Assembly (NCBI GenBank): GCA_947631955.1
Contig: CANRNJ010000004.1
Location: 124,001-188,000 of the forward strand
From: an uncultured Lachnospiraceae bacterium
GTDB taxonomy: Bacteria; Bacillota; Clostridia; Lachnospirales; Lachnospiraceae
Length of the DNA stretch: 64,000 nt
Reading direction: 5' to 3'
Both the position numbers and the translations under genes were made by a program. The notes under the pieces were generated by a model. It did not search any database, had not been told where the DNA came from, and was given only the letters and a program-made list of their open reading frames with translations. Below are positions 34,113 through 43,044 of the stretch, piece after piece (the stretch's first letter is position 1; each line of letters begins with the position of its first letter).

Positions 34113-35156
34113 CTATTGATCCCCGTCGGGATCGGGAAAGATACATTCCTGAAATCTTTGGGCGAGCAGTTCGCGGCCGGCGTCGTTAAAGTGGATATAG
34201 TCGGTCATATAATCCAGATAATTGTCTTCGTTGACGGCACCGTAGAAATTGTCGATGAACGAAACACCGCAATCCATGCAGGTGTCCAGTTCTTTCTGCA
34301 GATAGTGGCTGATCGTTCCGTTGCCCAGATCTGCCCGGTCGCCGTTTTGGTAGTTGCCCTCATCGTTGATAGAGTGGCAGAAGGTGTGTGACATCACAAC
34401 GATGCGGATATGCGGATAAGCTTCCTGAATCGCCGTGATACCTGCTCTTAACGCTCCGGTATAGGTTATGATGTCATAGGGCGCATTGGGGTCGTCGCAG
34501 GGGCGTTTGTTGATATAATCGCTGGCGTCGTACATGATGCAGAGCACGTCGATGCTGTTCATGTCAAGAGATTTCAGCATGGCAGCGGTGTCCTGAATGA
34601 CGGGGTTGCTGCTGAATTCAGCGGCGTGGTCTATCTGGGCGAAGTCACCTGTCGCAAGACTCCTGGCTATATAGGAGAAGGAAAAAGCGTCCAACATGTA
34701 CCAGTCATAGTAAGTCGGGTTTAATGCCGATATGGTAGTGCCGGTAACGGAACCGTTGTAAACGACGGCGCCGGTCTTGGCCGCGATCTGTTCCGCAAGT
34801 CCGCCCTCTCCCTGATCCAGTGAAAAAGGATCGTCGCCGAGGCAGAGGATAGTGGTAACTCCGTCGTCTTCATGGCCTTCCAGATTCTCAGGCAGCAGGG
34901 GAATAATATAATCCAACACCTCGACGTCGAAATCCGTTGTCTGATAGTTCGGATCGTAATCCGACGGCACGCCTTTGTTCCATTTATATAATTTGAAGGC
35001 GGCATAACCTATGATCAATACGATAAAGCACAGCAGCAGGAGATGGATGTTGATATGAAAATGTCTGCCCTGTGTTTCTGATCCCCGCTCCGCGTCATCC
35101 TCGGAAAGGGTGATATCCTCGACCGGCTGGTCTTGTTCTGTCTGTTTCGGTTTCAT
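34113..35156 (-). CDS. Membrane-anchored SGNH-like protein lacking the nucleophile Ser
   Basis: 347 residues. Acidic cytoplasmic head, membrane helix about 35-55, then an SGNH fold. It aligns by eye with the 20838 protein, but block I reads CLGDDPF where that one has MGDSIL, so Ser is replaced by Asp. Block III is YDASDY instead of YGINDF. DYIHFNDAG keeps Asp, though one residue pattern differs, and His. It is therefore probably not a classical Ser esterase. ATG 35156 has AAGGAG six bases before it; an ATG 11 codons earlier does not. It may bind rather than cleave the acylated glycan. Confidence 0.75.
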   Translation of the reverse strand: MKPKQTEQDQPVEDITLSEDDAERGSETQGRHFHINIHLLLLCFIVLIIGYAAFKLYKWNKGVPSDYDPNYQTTDFDVEVLDYIIPLLPENLEGHEDDGVTTILCLGDDPFSLDQGEGGLAEQIAAKTGAVVYNGSVTGTTISALNPTYYDWYMLDAFSFSYIARSLATGDFAQIDHAAEFSSNPVIQDTAAMLKSLDMNSIDVLCIMYDASDYINKRPCDDPNAPYDIITYTGALRAGITAIQEAYPHIRIVVMSHTFCHSINDEGNYQNGDRADLGNGTISHYLQKELDTCMDCGVSFIDNFYGAVNEDNYLDYMTDYIHFNDAGRELLAQRFQECIFPDPDGDQ

Positions 35157-35335
35157 TTGCTTCTCCTTCTTGTCTTTTTGAGATCGCATGCGGATCCTCT
35201 CTCGCCGTGGCCGGATAGGCGGGCCGGGAATCTTTGTTGACCGATCCTGATCATGCTTTGATTATTTTACTATGAAATCTCATAAAAATCCATGGATTCT
35301 TTATTTTTAATAAATTTTTAGGTTTTACGGCATGA

Positions 35336-35372
35336 AAATGGGAGTATCCCTGATCGTTCCGGAGATACTCCC
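35336..35372 (-). terminator. Probable terminator of the zinc-ribbon gene
   Basis: GGGAGTATC at 35340-35348 pairs perfectly with 35364-35372 around a 15-base loop. Read on the reverse strand, the stem is followed by ATTTTC. It lies about 23 bases after the zinc-ribbon stop codon. Confidence 0.55.
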
Positions 35373-35394
35373 GCGCAAAAGCGTCGTGTGAAAG

Positions 35395-35718
35395 TCAAAC
35401 CATAGGCACGGCGTTATCCAAAGGAGGTCTGTCTGCCATCGGATACGTTATGATCGTGGTCTGAGGGAACTGCTCATGCAGTTCCTTGTACCATTTACTG
35501 TATTTGTACATACGGTATGTAGTACTCAGACTCTGGAGCTGATCCTCGTCCGCACAGCAGCTGTTCAGCTGTTCCCGTTCGCTCATGTCCATGGTTACAT
35601 AATCCATGTAAGTGATCTTCAATTCCGTGATCCGCTCATGGCATCTGGGACATTGCTGCTTGTGCCCGTTCAGCATATAGACCCGTTGACAACGCTTACA
35701 GTAGTGCATGTACATCAT
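35395..35718 (-). CDS. Small zinc-ribbon protein of unknown function
   Basis: 107 residues, soluble. Two CXXC pairs (CKRC at about 7-10 and CPRC at about 23-26) should bind one zinc. The rest is polar with a CC pair near residue 54 and a Pro-rich C-terminus. AAGGGG stands eight bases before the start, and TTGACT/CACAAT with 17-base spacing precedes it. It has its own promoter and terminator, so it is a single-gene unit. It could bind nucleic acid or protein; I do not recognise the family. Confidence 0.65.
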   Translation of the reverse strand: MMYMHYCKRCQRVYMLNGHKQQCPRCHERITELKITYMDYVTMDMSEREQLNSCCADEDQLQSLSTTYRMYKYSKWYKELHEQFPQTTIITYPMADRPPLDNAVPMV

Positions 35719-35774
35719 AGTGAATTCCCCTTTTCTGATTAAAATGATTGTTGAAATTGTAAGGTTGCACTTGT

Positions 35775-35803
35775 ATTGTGTCAGTTATGGAAAATAAAGT
35801 CAA
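35775..35803 (-). promoter_or_regulatory. Promoter for the zinc-ribbon gene
   Basis: On the reverse strand TTGACT and CACAAT are 17 bases apart; the -35 is near consensus, the -10 is weaker. The start codon is about 57 bases downstream. Confidence 0.55.
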
Positions 35804-35905
35804 GCGTATTTTAACGGAATATGGCGCTTTAAGCGATGTTAAATATCGCGTAAAAGAACAAATATTATGTAAATCATACGAAATTCGGAAGAAATGCAAA
35901 CATCC

Positions 35906-35934
35906 TTGATGTTGACGCAGTTGTATGATATAAT
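35906..35934 (+). promoter_or_regulatory. Promoter for the GH25 gene at 36040
   Basis: TTGATG and a perfect TATAAT are 17 bases apart, giving a leader of about 100 bases. Confidence 0.65.
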
Positions 35935-36039
35935 ATTACAGAATTGTTAAAAAATAAGGGTTTACATAAGGTATATGTCTGCCGCATGAGGCGGGCAGGC
36001 GGTCCGCGGCGGTCTGTGCGGATCCAAAACGGAGGACGA

Positions 36040-39030
36040 ATGAAAGAGAATAAGAACGGCAGCAAAAAGAAGGCAACGAAGGGATTGTCTTTTGAGGATC
36101 TTCTTGACGATGAGAGGTTTGATGAAGAGGACGAGGACAGCGTTACGGATGATACGCTGGAGTTTTTGTGCCTTGACGATGAGATGGCGGAGAGCCGTCA
36201 GGATCAGCGCGGGGCGGCTTCTGATCAGCGGAAAGCGTCCGCACGGCAGTATGAAGACGAGGACGAAGATTACGGGGACGACCGTGAAGATTATGAAGAC
36301 GACGAGGACGATGAGGAAGATTACGAAGACGATTATTACGAAGATGAAGAAGACTATGACGAGGACGAGGACTACGACGACGAAGAAGAGTATGATTACG
36401 ATGATGGCCGCGGCGGTCTGCTGGTAAGGTTCAAACGTTATCTGACGCAGATCAGCACTCTGGATATGATCGTAGCGATGCTGGGGCTTGTTGTGATCGC
36501 AGGCGCTGTCGTTTCCGGTTCTCTGTATGTCAATGCCAAAAGCGTTGCCAGACAGGTCGAAACGTTCGCATCTGTAGGAGAACAGGTGGAAGGCATATCC
36601 GTGATCGGAGAGAGCGGGCTTGTGGCGGTGTCCGAGTCGGCGAGGCTGGCGTCCATGATCGACATGGAGGAAACGGAAGAAGGAGAAGGAGGAGAGGTTG
36701 AGGCTGTTCAGCCGGAGGAAGAGGAAACCAAGCGGATCGAAGTGACGGTGAATCTGACTTCCGTACAGTCCGATCTGAAGATCAAGTTTGTTAATAAGGC
36801 GAGCGGCAAGCTGATCGGCGGCGTGCCGTTTGAGGTGGATGTGTCCAACGGCCAGCAGTCGTTTGGATTGAAGGATGAAGATAAAGACGGCATTATATAT
36901 CAGACAGGAATCAGCGCGGGGACCTATCAGGTGACGGCGGTGCCTTTCAAAGAAGGAGAGTTTGAGAGTTATGTGCTGCCTGCCGCGTCCACGAGCGTTA
37001 AAGTCACGGACACTATCGCCTATAAAAAAGTAGAGGTTGAGGATGAAGTCAAGACGGAAGCGGAGGTCAATGCGGCGGTCGAAGATACCGCCAAGCAGGA
37101 TACCGTGGAGGAATCCACGCTTCAGAATACGGTCGAGTGGGTAGAATCGACCCGGACCACGCTTAACGAGGATGAAAATTATCAGGAAATAGGAAAAGAT
37201 ATGATACCTGATCCGGCTTCAATCAGCGCGGCCGGCGGTTTTAGAAAGATCGTGGAAACCGGGGATCCGGGCGGGACGCAGACGCCGCAGCCGGCGTCGA
37301 ACGAGCAGCCGCCGGACAACCAGACGCCTGTGACCGAACAGCCGGCGGATCAGGGAACTTCCACTCCGGAGCCAGAGCCGCAGCCACAGAGTAATCCCGA
37401 ACCTGCTGCGGCAACGTGCATATGCACCGCGGACGATGTAAAATGTACGGCGGATCACATCAAACAGGGCTGTACCGTGTGCGCTGCGGATCCTTCCGCC
37501 TGTCCGGGGAAAGCCGCCGTGGAAACGGCTCCGCCCGTGCCGGTGTGCACATGCGACCCCAACGGAATAAAGTGTACTGCTGACAATAAGCAGAAAAGTG
37601 ACTGCCCCGTATGCGCCGGTGATCCTGCACAGTGCGTGGGCACGGTGGTACAACAGCCCCCTGCACAGCCTGCCGGTTATACGATAACGGCGGTCAGCTG
37701 CCCGTCGGTCATGACGGTCGGTTCGGCGGGACAGGCAACGGCGTCGATCTCTCCGGCAGGCGGCACTTTCATCTGGCTGAGCAGCGATCCGAATATCGTG
37801 TCGATCGACCCGAATACCGGCCTGATGATAGCGAAAGCCATAGGAACCGTTTCCATAACGGCAGCATGTGACAACTCTTCCCAGTCGGCGTCTGTCACCG
37901 TGGAAAATGCCAAGTATACGGGGATCACCCTGAGCGGAACGAATAAAGTCAGCGTGGGATCGATCGAACTGGTCTACGGACAGACTACGCCCGCAGGCGG
38001 TGCGATTACATGGTCGAGCAGCGATGAACGGATCCTTAAGATCGAGGCCCAAAACGGTGAAACGGCTAATTTCAAAGGAATTGCGGAGGGTACTGCTATG
38101 GTCGTCGCACAGTGCGGCGAGGCTTCCGCGACGTGGACCGTTACGGTGGTGAACGGCAAAGCGGCCGACAACCAGACGAAGTTAAAAGACAAAAACGGTA
38201 ATCAGGTCTATGTTATCAAGGACGGAAAGTATGTCGAGGCGACTTACGCCGATTATTATGTGGAAGGCATGAAATTCTATCTGCTGAAAGCCTCTTATTC
38301 CTACACCGGATGGCAGACGATAGACGGCAGCGTATACTTTTATGACAAAAACGGTAACTATGTAACGGGAGAACAGGTCATTCAGGGCGCCAAGTACACA
38401 TTCGGCAGCGACGGCAGACTTTCTTCCGGGTCCGGTTCCATGGGGATCGATGTGTCCAAGTGGAACGGAAATATCGACTGGAACGCTGTCAAGAATTCCG
38501 GTGTATCCTTTGTCATTATCCGCTGCGGTTACAGAGGTTCCTCGACGGGTGCGCTCATAGAGGATCCGAAGTTCAGAAGCAACATCAAGGGGGCAAAAGC
38601 CGCAGGATTGAAAGTCGGACTGTACTTCTTCAGTCAGGCAGTCAATGAGGTGGAAGCGGTGGAAGAGGCGTCCATGGCGATCAGTCTGGCCAGCGGATAT
38701 GGATTGAATTATCCGATCTTTCTGGATGTGGAGGCCAGCGGAGGCCGTGCGGACGGGGTGAGCAAGGAAACGCGGACCGCCGTGTGCAAAGCGTTCTGCG
38801 CCACAATACAGAATTCCGGTTATTCTACCGGCATCTATGCCAATAAGACATGGCTTAACGATAAGATCGATGCCGGGAGCCTGACCGCGTATAAGATATG
38901 GCTGGCCCAGTACGCCAGCGCTCCGACGTACACGGCTACCCGGTATGATATGTGGCAGTATTCCTCCAAAGGAAAAGTCAGCGGTATCAGCGGAAACGTA
39001 GATATGAACATCAGTTACATGAGTTACTGA
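36040..39030 (+). CDS. Multidomain GH25 muramidase with polyacidic cytoplasmic head
   Basis: 996 residues. Order: Lys-rich start; Asp/Glu/Tyr-rich stretch (about 50-128); one membrane helix (about 142-164); Cna-B-like beta domain (about 225-320); Thr/Pro/Gln-rich linker; two Cys-rich repeats (about 458-492 and 503-535); two bacterial Ig-like Big_2 domains (about 547-707); wall-binding-like repeats with YTGWQTIDGSVYFYD (about 712-800); GH25 domain (about 802-996). GIDVSKWNG and FLDVEASG carry the catalytic acidic residues. It should cut the N-acetylmuramyl linkage of peptidoglycan while tethered to the membrane. GGAGG lies just before ATG 36040. It directly precedes rmlB and a second GH25 gene lies two genes on, linking wall opening to glycan insertion. 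Confidence 0.9.
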   Translation: MKENKNGSKKKATKGLSFEDLLDDERFDEEDEDSVTDDTLEFLCLDDEMAESRQDQRGAASDQRKASARQYEDEDEDYGDDREDYEDDEDDEEDYEDDYYEDEEDYDEDEDYDDEEEYDYDDGRGGLLVRFKRYLTQISTLDMIVAMLGLVVIAGAVVSGSLYVNAKSVARQVETFASVGEQVEGISVIGESGLVAVSESARLASMIDMEETEEGEGGEVEAVQPEEEETKRIEVTVNLTSVQSDLKIKFVNKASGKLIGGVPFEVDVSNGQQSFGLKDEDKDGIIYQTGISAGTYQVTAVPFKEGEFESYVLPAASTSVKVTDTIAYKKVEVEDEVKTEAEVNAAVEDTAKQDTVEESTLQNTVEWVESTRTTLNEDENYQEIGKDMIPDPASISAAGGFRKIVETGDPGGTQTPQPASNEQPPDNQTPVTEQPADQGTSTPEPEPQPQSNPEPAAATCICTADDVKCTADHIKQGCTVCAADPSACPGKAAVETAPPVPVCTCDPNGIKCTADNKQKSDCPVCAGDPAQCVGTVVQQPPAQPAGYTITAVSCPSVMTVGSAGQATASISPAGGTFIWLSSDPNIVSIDPNTGLMIAKAIGTVSITAACDNSSQSASVTVENAKYTGITLSGTNKVSVGSIELVYGQTTPAGGAITWSSSDERILKIEAQNGETANFKGIAEGTAMVVAQCGEASATWTVTVVNGKAADNQTKLKDKNGNQVYVIKDGKYVEATYADYYVEGMKFYLLKASYSYTGWQTIDGSVYFYDKNGNYVTGEQVIQGAKYTFGSDGRLSSGSGSMGIDVSKWNGNIDWNAVKNSGVSFVIIRCGYRGSSTGALIEDPKFRSNIKGAKAAGLKVGLYFFSQAVNEVEAVEEASMAISLASGYGLNYPIFLDVEASGGRADGVSKETRTAVCKAFCATIQNSGYSTGIYANKTWLNDKIDAGSLTAYKIWLAQYASAPTYTATRYDMWQYSSKGKVSGISGNVDMNISYMSY

Positions 39031-39057
39031 TCATGTTTTGAAAGGATATAAAACAAT

Positions 39058-40137
39058 ATGAGAACTTATCTTGTGACGGGCGGGGCCGGTTTTATCGGCT
39101 CCAACTACATACACTATATGTTTGGCAAATACGATAAGGAGATCCGGATCATCAATGTGGATGCGCTGACCTATGCGGGCAATCTGGAAAACCTTAAGGA
39201 TCTTGAAGACAGAGATAATTATACGTTTGTCAAAGCAAACATCTGTGATAAAGAGGCGATCGCGCGTATCTTTGCGGAAAACGAGATCGACCGGGTGGTG
39301 CATTTCGCGGCGGAGAGCCATGTGGACCGAAGCATTAAGGATCCGGAGATCTTTGTACAGACCAATGTATTGGGTACGGCGGTGATGCTCAACTGCGCAA
39401 AGGCCGCATGGGAGCTGCCGGACGGAAGCTACAAGCCGGACAAGAAGTTCCTGCATGTTTCCACCGATGAAGTATACGGCTCACTGGAAGAAGACGGCGG
39501 GTATTTCTATGAAACGACTCCCTATGCCCCGCACAGTCCGTATTCGGCGAGCAAAGCCGGATCCGATATGCTTGTGAAGGCTTACATGGATACCTACAGA
39601 TTTCCTGCGAATATCACCAACTGTTCCAATAATTACGGCCCGTACCAGTTCCCGGAGAAGCTGATCCCGCTCATTATCAACAATGCCCTTCAGGGGAAGA
39701 AGCTCCCGGTCTATGGCGACGGCAAAAATGTCCGTGACTGGCTGTATGTTGAGGATCATGCCAAAGCGATCGATATGGTTCAGGAAAAGGGAAGACTTTT
39801 TGAAACGTATAACGTCGGCGGTCATAACGAAAAGCAGAATATCGAGATCATAAAGATCATTATCGAAACTCTGCGGGAAATGCTGCCGGAGGACGATCCG
39901 CGCAGAGAGCATGTCAGCGAGGATCTGATCACTTATGTCGAAGACCGCAAAGGCCATGACAGGCGGTATGCGATCGCTCCGGACAAGATCAGATCGGAGA
40001 TCGGATGGGAACCGGAAACGATGTTTAAAGAAGGGATCCGCCGCACGATCCGGTGGTTTTTTGAACACGAGGACTGGATGCGCAATGTCACAAGCGGTGA
40101 TTATCAGAAGTATTATGAGGAGATGTACAAGCAGTAA
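39058..40137 (+). CDS. rmlB: dTDP-glucose 4,6-dehydratase
   Basis: 359 residues, full length. [18 protein letters not shown] binds [24 protein letters not shown] and YSASKAGSD (catalytic Tyr and Lys) are the standard RmlB blocks. It converts dTDP-glucose to dTDP-4-keto-6-deoxyglucose, the second step to dTDP-L-rhamnose. GAAAGGA precedes the ATG. rmlA follows after 44 bases; rmlC comes after a muramidase gene, and no rmlD is in the window. Confidence 0.97.
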   Translation: MRTYLVTGGAGFIGSNYIHYMFGKYDKEIRIINVDALTYAGNLENLKDLEDRDNYTFVKANICDKEAIARIFAENEIDRVVHFAAESHVDRSIKDPEIFVQTNVLGTAVMLNCAKAAWELPDGSYKPDKKFLHVSTDEVYGSLEEDGGYFYETTPYAPHSPYSASKAGSDMLVKAYMDTYRFPANITNCSNNYGPYQFPEKLIPLIINNALQGKKLPVYGDGKNVRDWLYVEDHAKAIDMVQEKGRLFETYNVGGHNEKQNIEIIKIIIETLREMLPEDDPRREHVSEDLITYVEDRKGHDRRYAIAPDKIRSEIGWEPETMFKEGIRRTIRWFFEHEDWMRNVTSGDYQKYYEEMYKQ

Positions 40138-40181
40138 CGGACGGCGGAAGGCCGCACGGCTGTTTGAGATCGGAGGACAAC

Positions 40182-41051
40182 ATGAAAGGAATCATACTTG
40201 CGGGCGGATCCGGCACGCGGCTGTATCCGCTGACGAAAGCTATCTCCAAACAGATCATGCCGGTATATGACAAACCGATGATCTACTATCCGCTGTCGAT
40301 CCTGATGCTGGCGGGAATAAGAGATATCCTGATCATTTCAACTCCGCGGGATCTGCCAGTGTTCCGGGAACTGTTCGGAACCGGAGAACAGCTCGGACTG
40401 CGCATGGAATATGCGGTTCAGGAAAGCCCCAGAGGATTGGCGGACGCGTTTATCATCGGCGCGGATTTTATCGGTGCAGATAACGTGGCGCTTATACTTG
40501 GCGATAATATTTTCTACGGACAAAGTTTTTCCAAAGTGCTCAGGGAAGCTGCCGCCAGACAGTCGGGTGCGACTATTTTCGGATATTATGTGAGGGATCC
40601 GAGAGAATACGGCGTCGTGGAGTTCGACGAGAACGGCAGGGCGTTATCCATAGAGGAGAAACCGGAAAACCCGAAGAGCAATTACGCGGTGCCAGGACTC
40701 TATTTCTACGACAATCAGGTGGTGGATATTGCCGCGAACGTAAAACCCTCCGCAAGGGGAGAGATAGAGATCACAAGTATCAACAACGAGTATCTGCGCA
40801 GGGGAGAACTCTATGTAGAAACTCTGGGGCGCGGTTTCGCATGGCTGGATACGGGAAATCATGATTCGCTGTTGGACGCTGCGGATTTCGTAGCCGCTTT
40901 TCAGAAAAGGCAGGGACTATACATTTCCTGTATTGAGGAGATCGCATACAAAAGAGGATTTATTACAAAGGAACAACTGCTGAAACTGGCGGAGCCGCTC
41001 ATGAAGACGGCATACGGCCAATATATGGTTGAGGTTGCAAATGGGCTCTAA
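40182..41051 (+). CDS. rmlA: Glucose-1-phosphate thymidylyltransferase
   Basis: 289 residues, full length. [18 protein letters not shown] is the nucleotidyl-transferase start, with [17 protein letters not shown] and LGDNIFYG next. It joins glucose-1-phosphate and dTTP to make dTDP-glucose. ATG 40182 has GGAGG six bases upstream; an ATG six codons earlier precedes the site. Its last codons overlap the start of the second muramidase gene by 11 bases, so the two are coupled in translation. Confidence 0.97.
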   Translation: MKGIILAGGSGTRLYPLTKAISKQIMPVYDKPMIYYPLSILMLAGIRDILIISTPRDLPVFRELFGTGEQLGLRMEYAVQESPRGLADAFIIGADFIGADNVALILGDNIFYGQSFSKVLREAAARQSGATIFGYYVRDPREYGVVEFDENGRALSIEEKPENPKSNYAVPGLYFYDNQVVDIAANVKPSARGEIEITSINNEYLRRGELYVETLGRGFAWLDTGNHDSLLDAADFVAAFQKRQGLYISCIEEIAYKRGFITKEQLLKLAEPLMKTAYGQYMVEVANGL

Positions 41052-42393
41052 GAAAATGCGGAGAGTGCTGATCGCCATGATCGCTCTGTTTGTGGCGGTG
41101 ATCGGCATCATAGCTGCGGTCAATCTTGATACGGTGATGCAGAAACTGGGGCTTGCCCCGGCCAAACAGGCGGTCCAGACTGCGGATACGGCCGAACAGG
41201 CGGAGCCGGTGCAGTCCGGCGGAGATCTGTCGGCATTTCTTGACGACGAAACTTTTTTCGATCCGGAAGTGAAATTTAAAAGCATTGAGAGTTATTCCGG
41301 CAGGCGGGTTTCTCTTGTGATGAGTTCCGTTGCAAAGGATCTGCGCGTCATGATAGTGGACAGCATGGGCAGACTGGTAACGGGATTTCCTTTTGTAGTC
41401 AGGATACAGGAGATCGGAGAGTATACGGATTCCAATGAGGACGGGATCGTCTATGTTGACGGGCTCCGGGCAGGGGAATACAGCGTTTCGCTGGAGGAGG
41501 CGCAGGGCTATATCGTCCCGAATACAATCACCACGATCCAAGTCAGGCAGGACGTCGAGTACCGTGTCTTGGACGATATCGAGTATATGATATTGACGGA
41601 AGACGACGTCGATGCGGAAGAAGAGGATAAATTCGTGCACAGCGCCGAAGAAACGGCGGACGGCAGCGAGAATACCGATCTGGAGTTCGGCAGCGGAAAC
41701 GGCAGGCGGGGAATCGACGTATCGAAATGGAATAAGACCATCGACTGGGAAAAAGTAAAAGAAGCCGGTGTAGAATTTGCCATTATCCGATGCGGTTACC
41801 GCGGTGCATCGACCGGTGCGCTGGTGCTGGATCCTATGTTTCAGGAGAATATAAAGGGCGCGGCCGCGGCGGGGATTCCCGTGGGAGTCTATTTCTTTAC
41901 GCAGGCGGTCACCGAAGTGGAGGCCATAGAGGAGGCCAGTATGGTGATCAGCCTGATCAAGGATTACGATGTGGATTATCCGGTGTTCCTTGACAGTGAG
42001 AGCGCGGGCGGAACGGGAAGAGCCGACCAGCTGGACGCTTCGACGCGGACCCGGTGCCATAAGGCTTTTCTTGAAACGATCGCCTCTGCGGGTTATGAGT
42101 CGGGAGTCTATGCCTCGAAAAACTGGCTGAACAACAGATTGGATGCCGCTCAGCTGTCACAATATAAGATATGGATGGCGGAATATGCCGACGTGCCCAC
42201 TTATGATAAGTATTATGATATGTGGCAGCACACGTCGAAAGGCACGGTGGACGGCATAGAAACCAAGGTGGACCTGGATATCAGTTATATGAATATCGAT
42301 ACCTCCATTGATCATGCAAGGGGATCTGAGGCGTACTCCGGAGTCATTGACGGCGACAGCGGAAATGTTCCGACCGGAACGGAGGAAGAATAG
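41041..42393 (+). CDS. Membrane-anchored GH25 muramidase, shorter paralogue
   Basis: 450 residues. One membrane helix (about 8-28), a linker, a Cna-B-like beta domain (about 80-180) and a GH25 domain (about 224-420) close to that of the 36040 protein. GIDVSKWNK and FLDSESAGG carry the catalytic residues. It lacks the Cys-rich, Ig-like and wall-binding modules of the larger paralogue. ATG 41041 overlaps the end of rmlA and has GAGG six bases before it. A short polar tail follows the catalytic domain. Interleaving within the rml genes suggests joint expression with rhamnan synthesis. Confidence 0.9.
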   Translation: MGSKKMRRVLIAMIALFVAVIGIIAAVNLDTVMQKLGLAPAKQAVQTADTAEQAEPVQSGGDLSAFLDDETFFDPEVKFKSIESYSGRRVSLVMSSVAKDLRVMIVDSMGRLVTGFPFVVRIQEIGEYTDSNEDGIVYVDGLRAGEYSVSLEEAQGYIVPNTITTIQVRQDVEYRVLDDIEYMILTEDDVDAEEEDKFVHSAEETADGSENTDLEFGSGNGRRGIDVSKWNKTIDWEKVKEAGVEFAIIRCGYRGASTGALVLDPMFQENIKGAAAAGIPVGVYFFTQAVTEVEAIEEASMVISLIKDYDVDYPVFLDSESAGGTGRADQLDASTRTRCHKAFLETIASAGYESGVYASKNWLNNRLDAAQLSQYKIWMAEYADVPTYDKYYDMWQHTSKGTVDGIETKVDLDISYMNIDTSIDHARGSEAYSGVIDGDSGNVPTGTEEE

Positions 42394-42411
42394 ACATCTG
42401 CCAAAGGACGA

Positions 42412-43008
42412 ATGAATAAGACGATAGAAAGGGATATGGAGATCATGGGAAAAATAACAGTGGAAACATGCGGGATCGAAGGGCTGAAGGTGATCACCCC
42501 GACCGTGTTTGAAGACGCGCGCGGTTACTTTATGGAGAGTTATAACTATAACGATTACAAAGAGGCCGGGATCGATCAGATCTTTGTTCAGGACAACCAG
42601 TCCGCATCGCGGAAAGGCGTTCTCCGGGGACTGCATTTTCAGATCGATTATCCGCAGGACAAACTGGTGCGCGTCCTGCGCGGGGAGGTCTATGACGTTG
42701 CGGTGGACCTGCGTCAGGGCTCGGCCACTTACGGCAAGTGGTACGGCGTGCTTTTGTCCGAGGAGAATAAGAAACAGTTTTTTGTTCCGAAGAATTTTGC
42801 GCATGGATTTTATGTGGTGTCCGATTACGCGGAATTTGCATACAAGTGTACGGATTTCTATCATCCGAACGACGAGGGCGGTATCCTTTGGAACGATCCC
42901 GACGTCGGCGTGAAATGGCCGATACCGGAAGGGACCAGTCCGATCTTGTCCGATAAGGATACCCGGAATCAGGGATTTGAGGAGTTTACCAGAAAATATC
43001 GTAAATAA
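42412..43008 (+). CDS. rmlC: dTDP-4-dehydrorhamnose 3,5-epimerase
   Basis: 198 residues from the first ATG; the family usually begins at the MGKITVETCGIEG segment, so ATG 42445 (187 residues) may be the true start. GLKVITPTVFEDARGYFMES, SRKGVLRGLHFQ (catalytic His) and FVPKNFAHGFYV are the cupin-fold RmlC blocks. It epimerises the 4-keto sugar at C3 and C5 in dTDP-rhamnose synthesis. All three candidate starts have only close-set AGGA or GGAG sites. The reductase RmlD, needed for the last step, must be encoded elsewhere. Confidence 0.95.
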   Translation: MNKTIERDMEIMGKITVETCGIEGLKVITPTVFEDARGYFMESYNYNDYKEAGIDQIFVQDNQSASRKGVLRGLHFQIDYPQDKLVRVLRGEVYDVAVDLRQGSATYGKWYGVLLSEENKKQFFVPKNFAHGFYVVSDYAEFAYKCTDFYHPNDEGGILWNDPDVGVKWPIPEGTSPILSDKDTRNQGFEEFTRKYRK

Positions 43009-43044
43009 TCCGAAGGAAATCGTTACAGCAGAGGATTTGCAGGC

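Larger units (their letters stand above)
35719..36039. other. 321-base intergenic region between divergent genes
   Basis: AT-rich and without a credible gene. It holds a reverse promoter (35775-35803) for the zinc-ribbon gene and a forward promoter (35906-35934) for the muramidase, with about 100 bases between the two. The forward 5' leader of about 100 bases becomes GC-rich near its end and could fold (GCCGC/GCGGGC around 35982-36000), but no known riboswitch is apparent. Confidence 0.6.
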
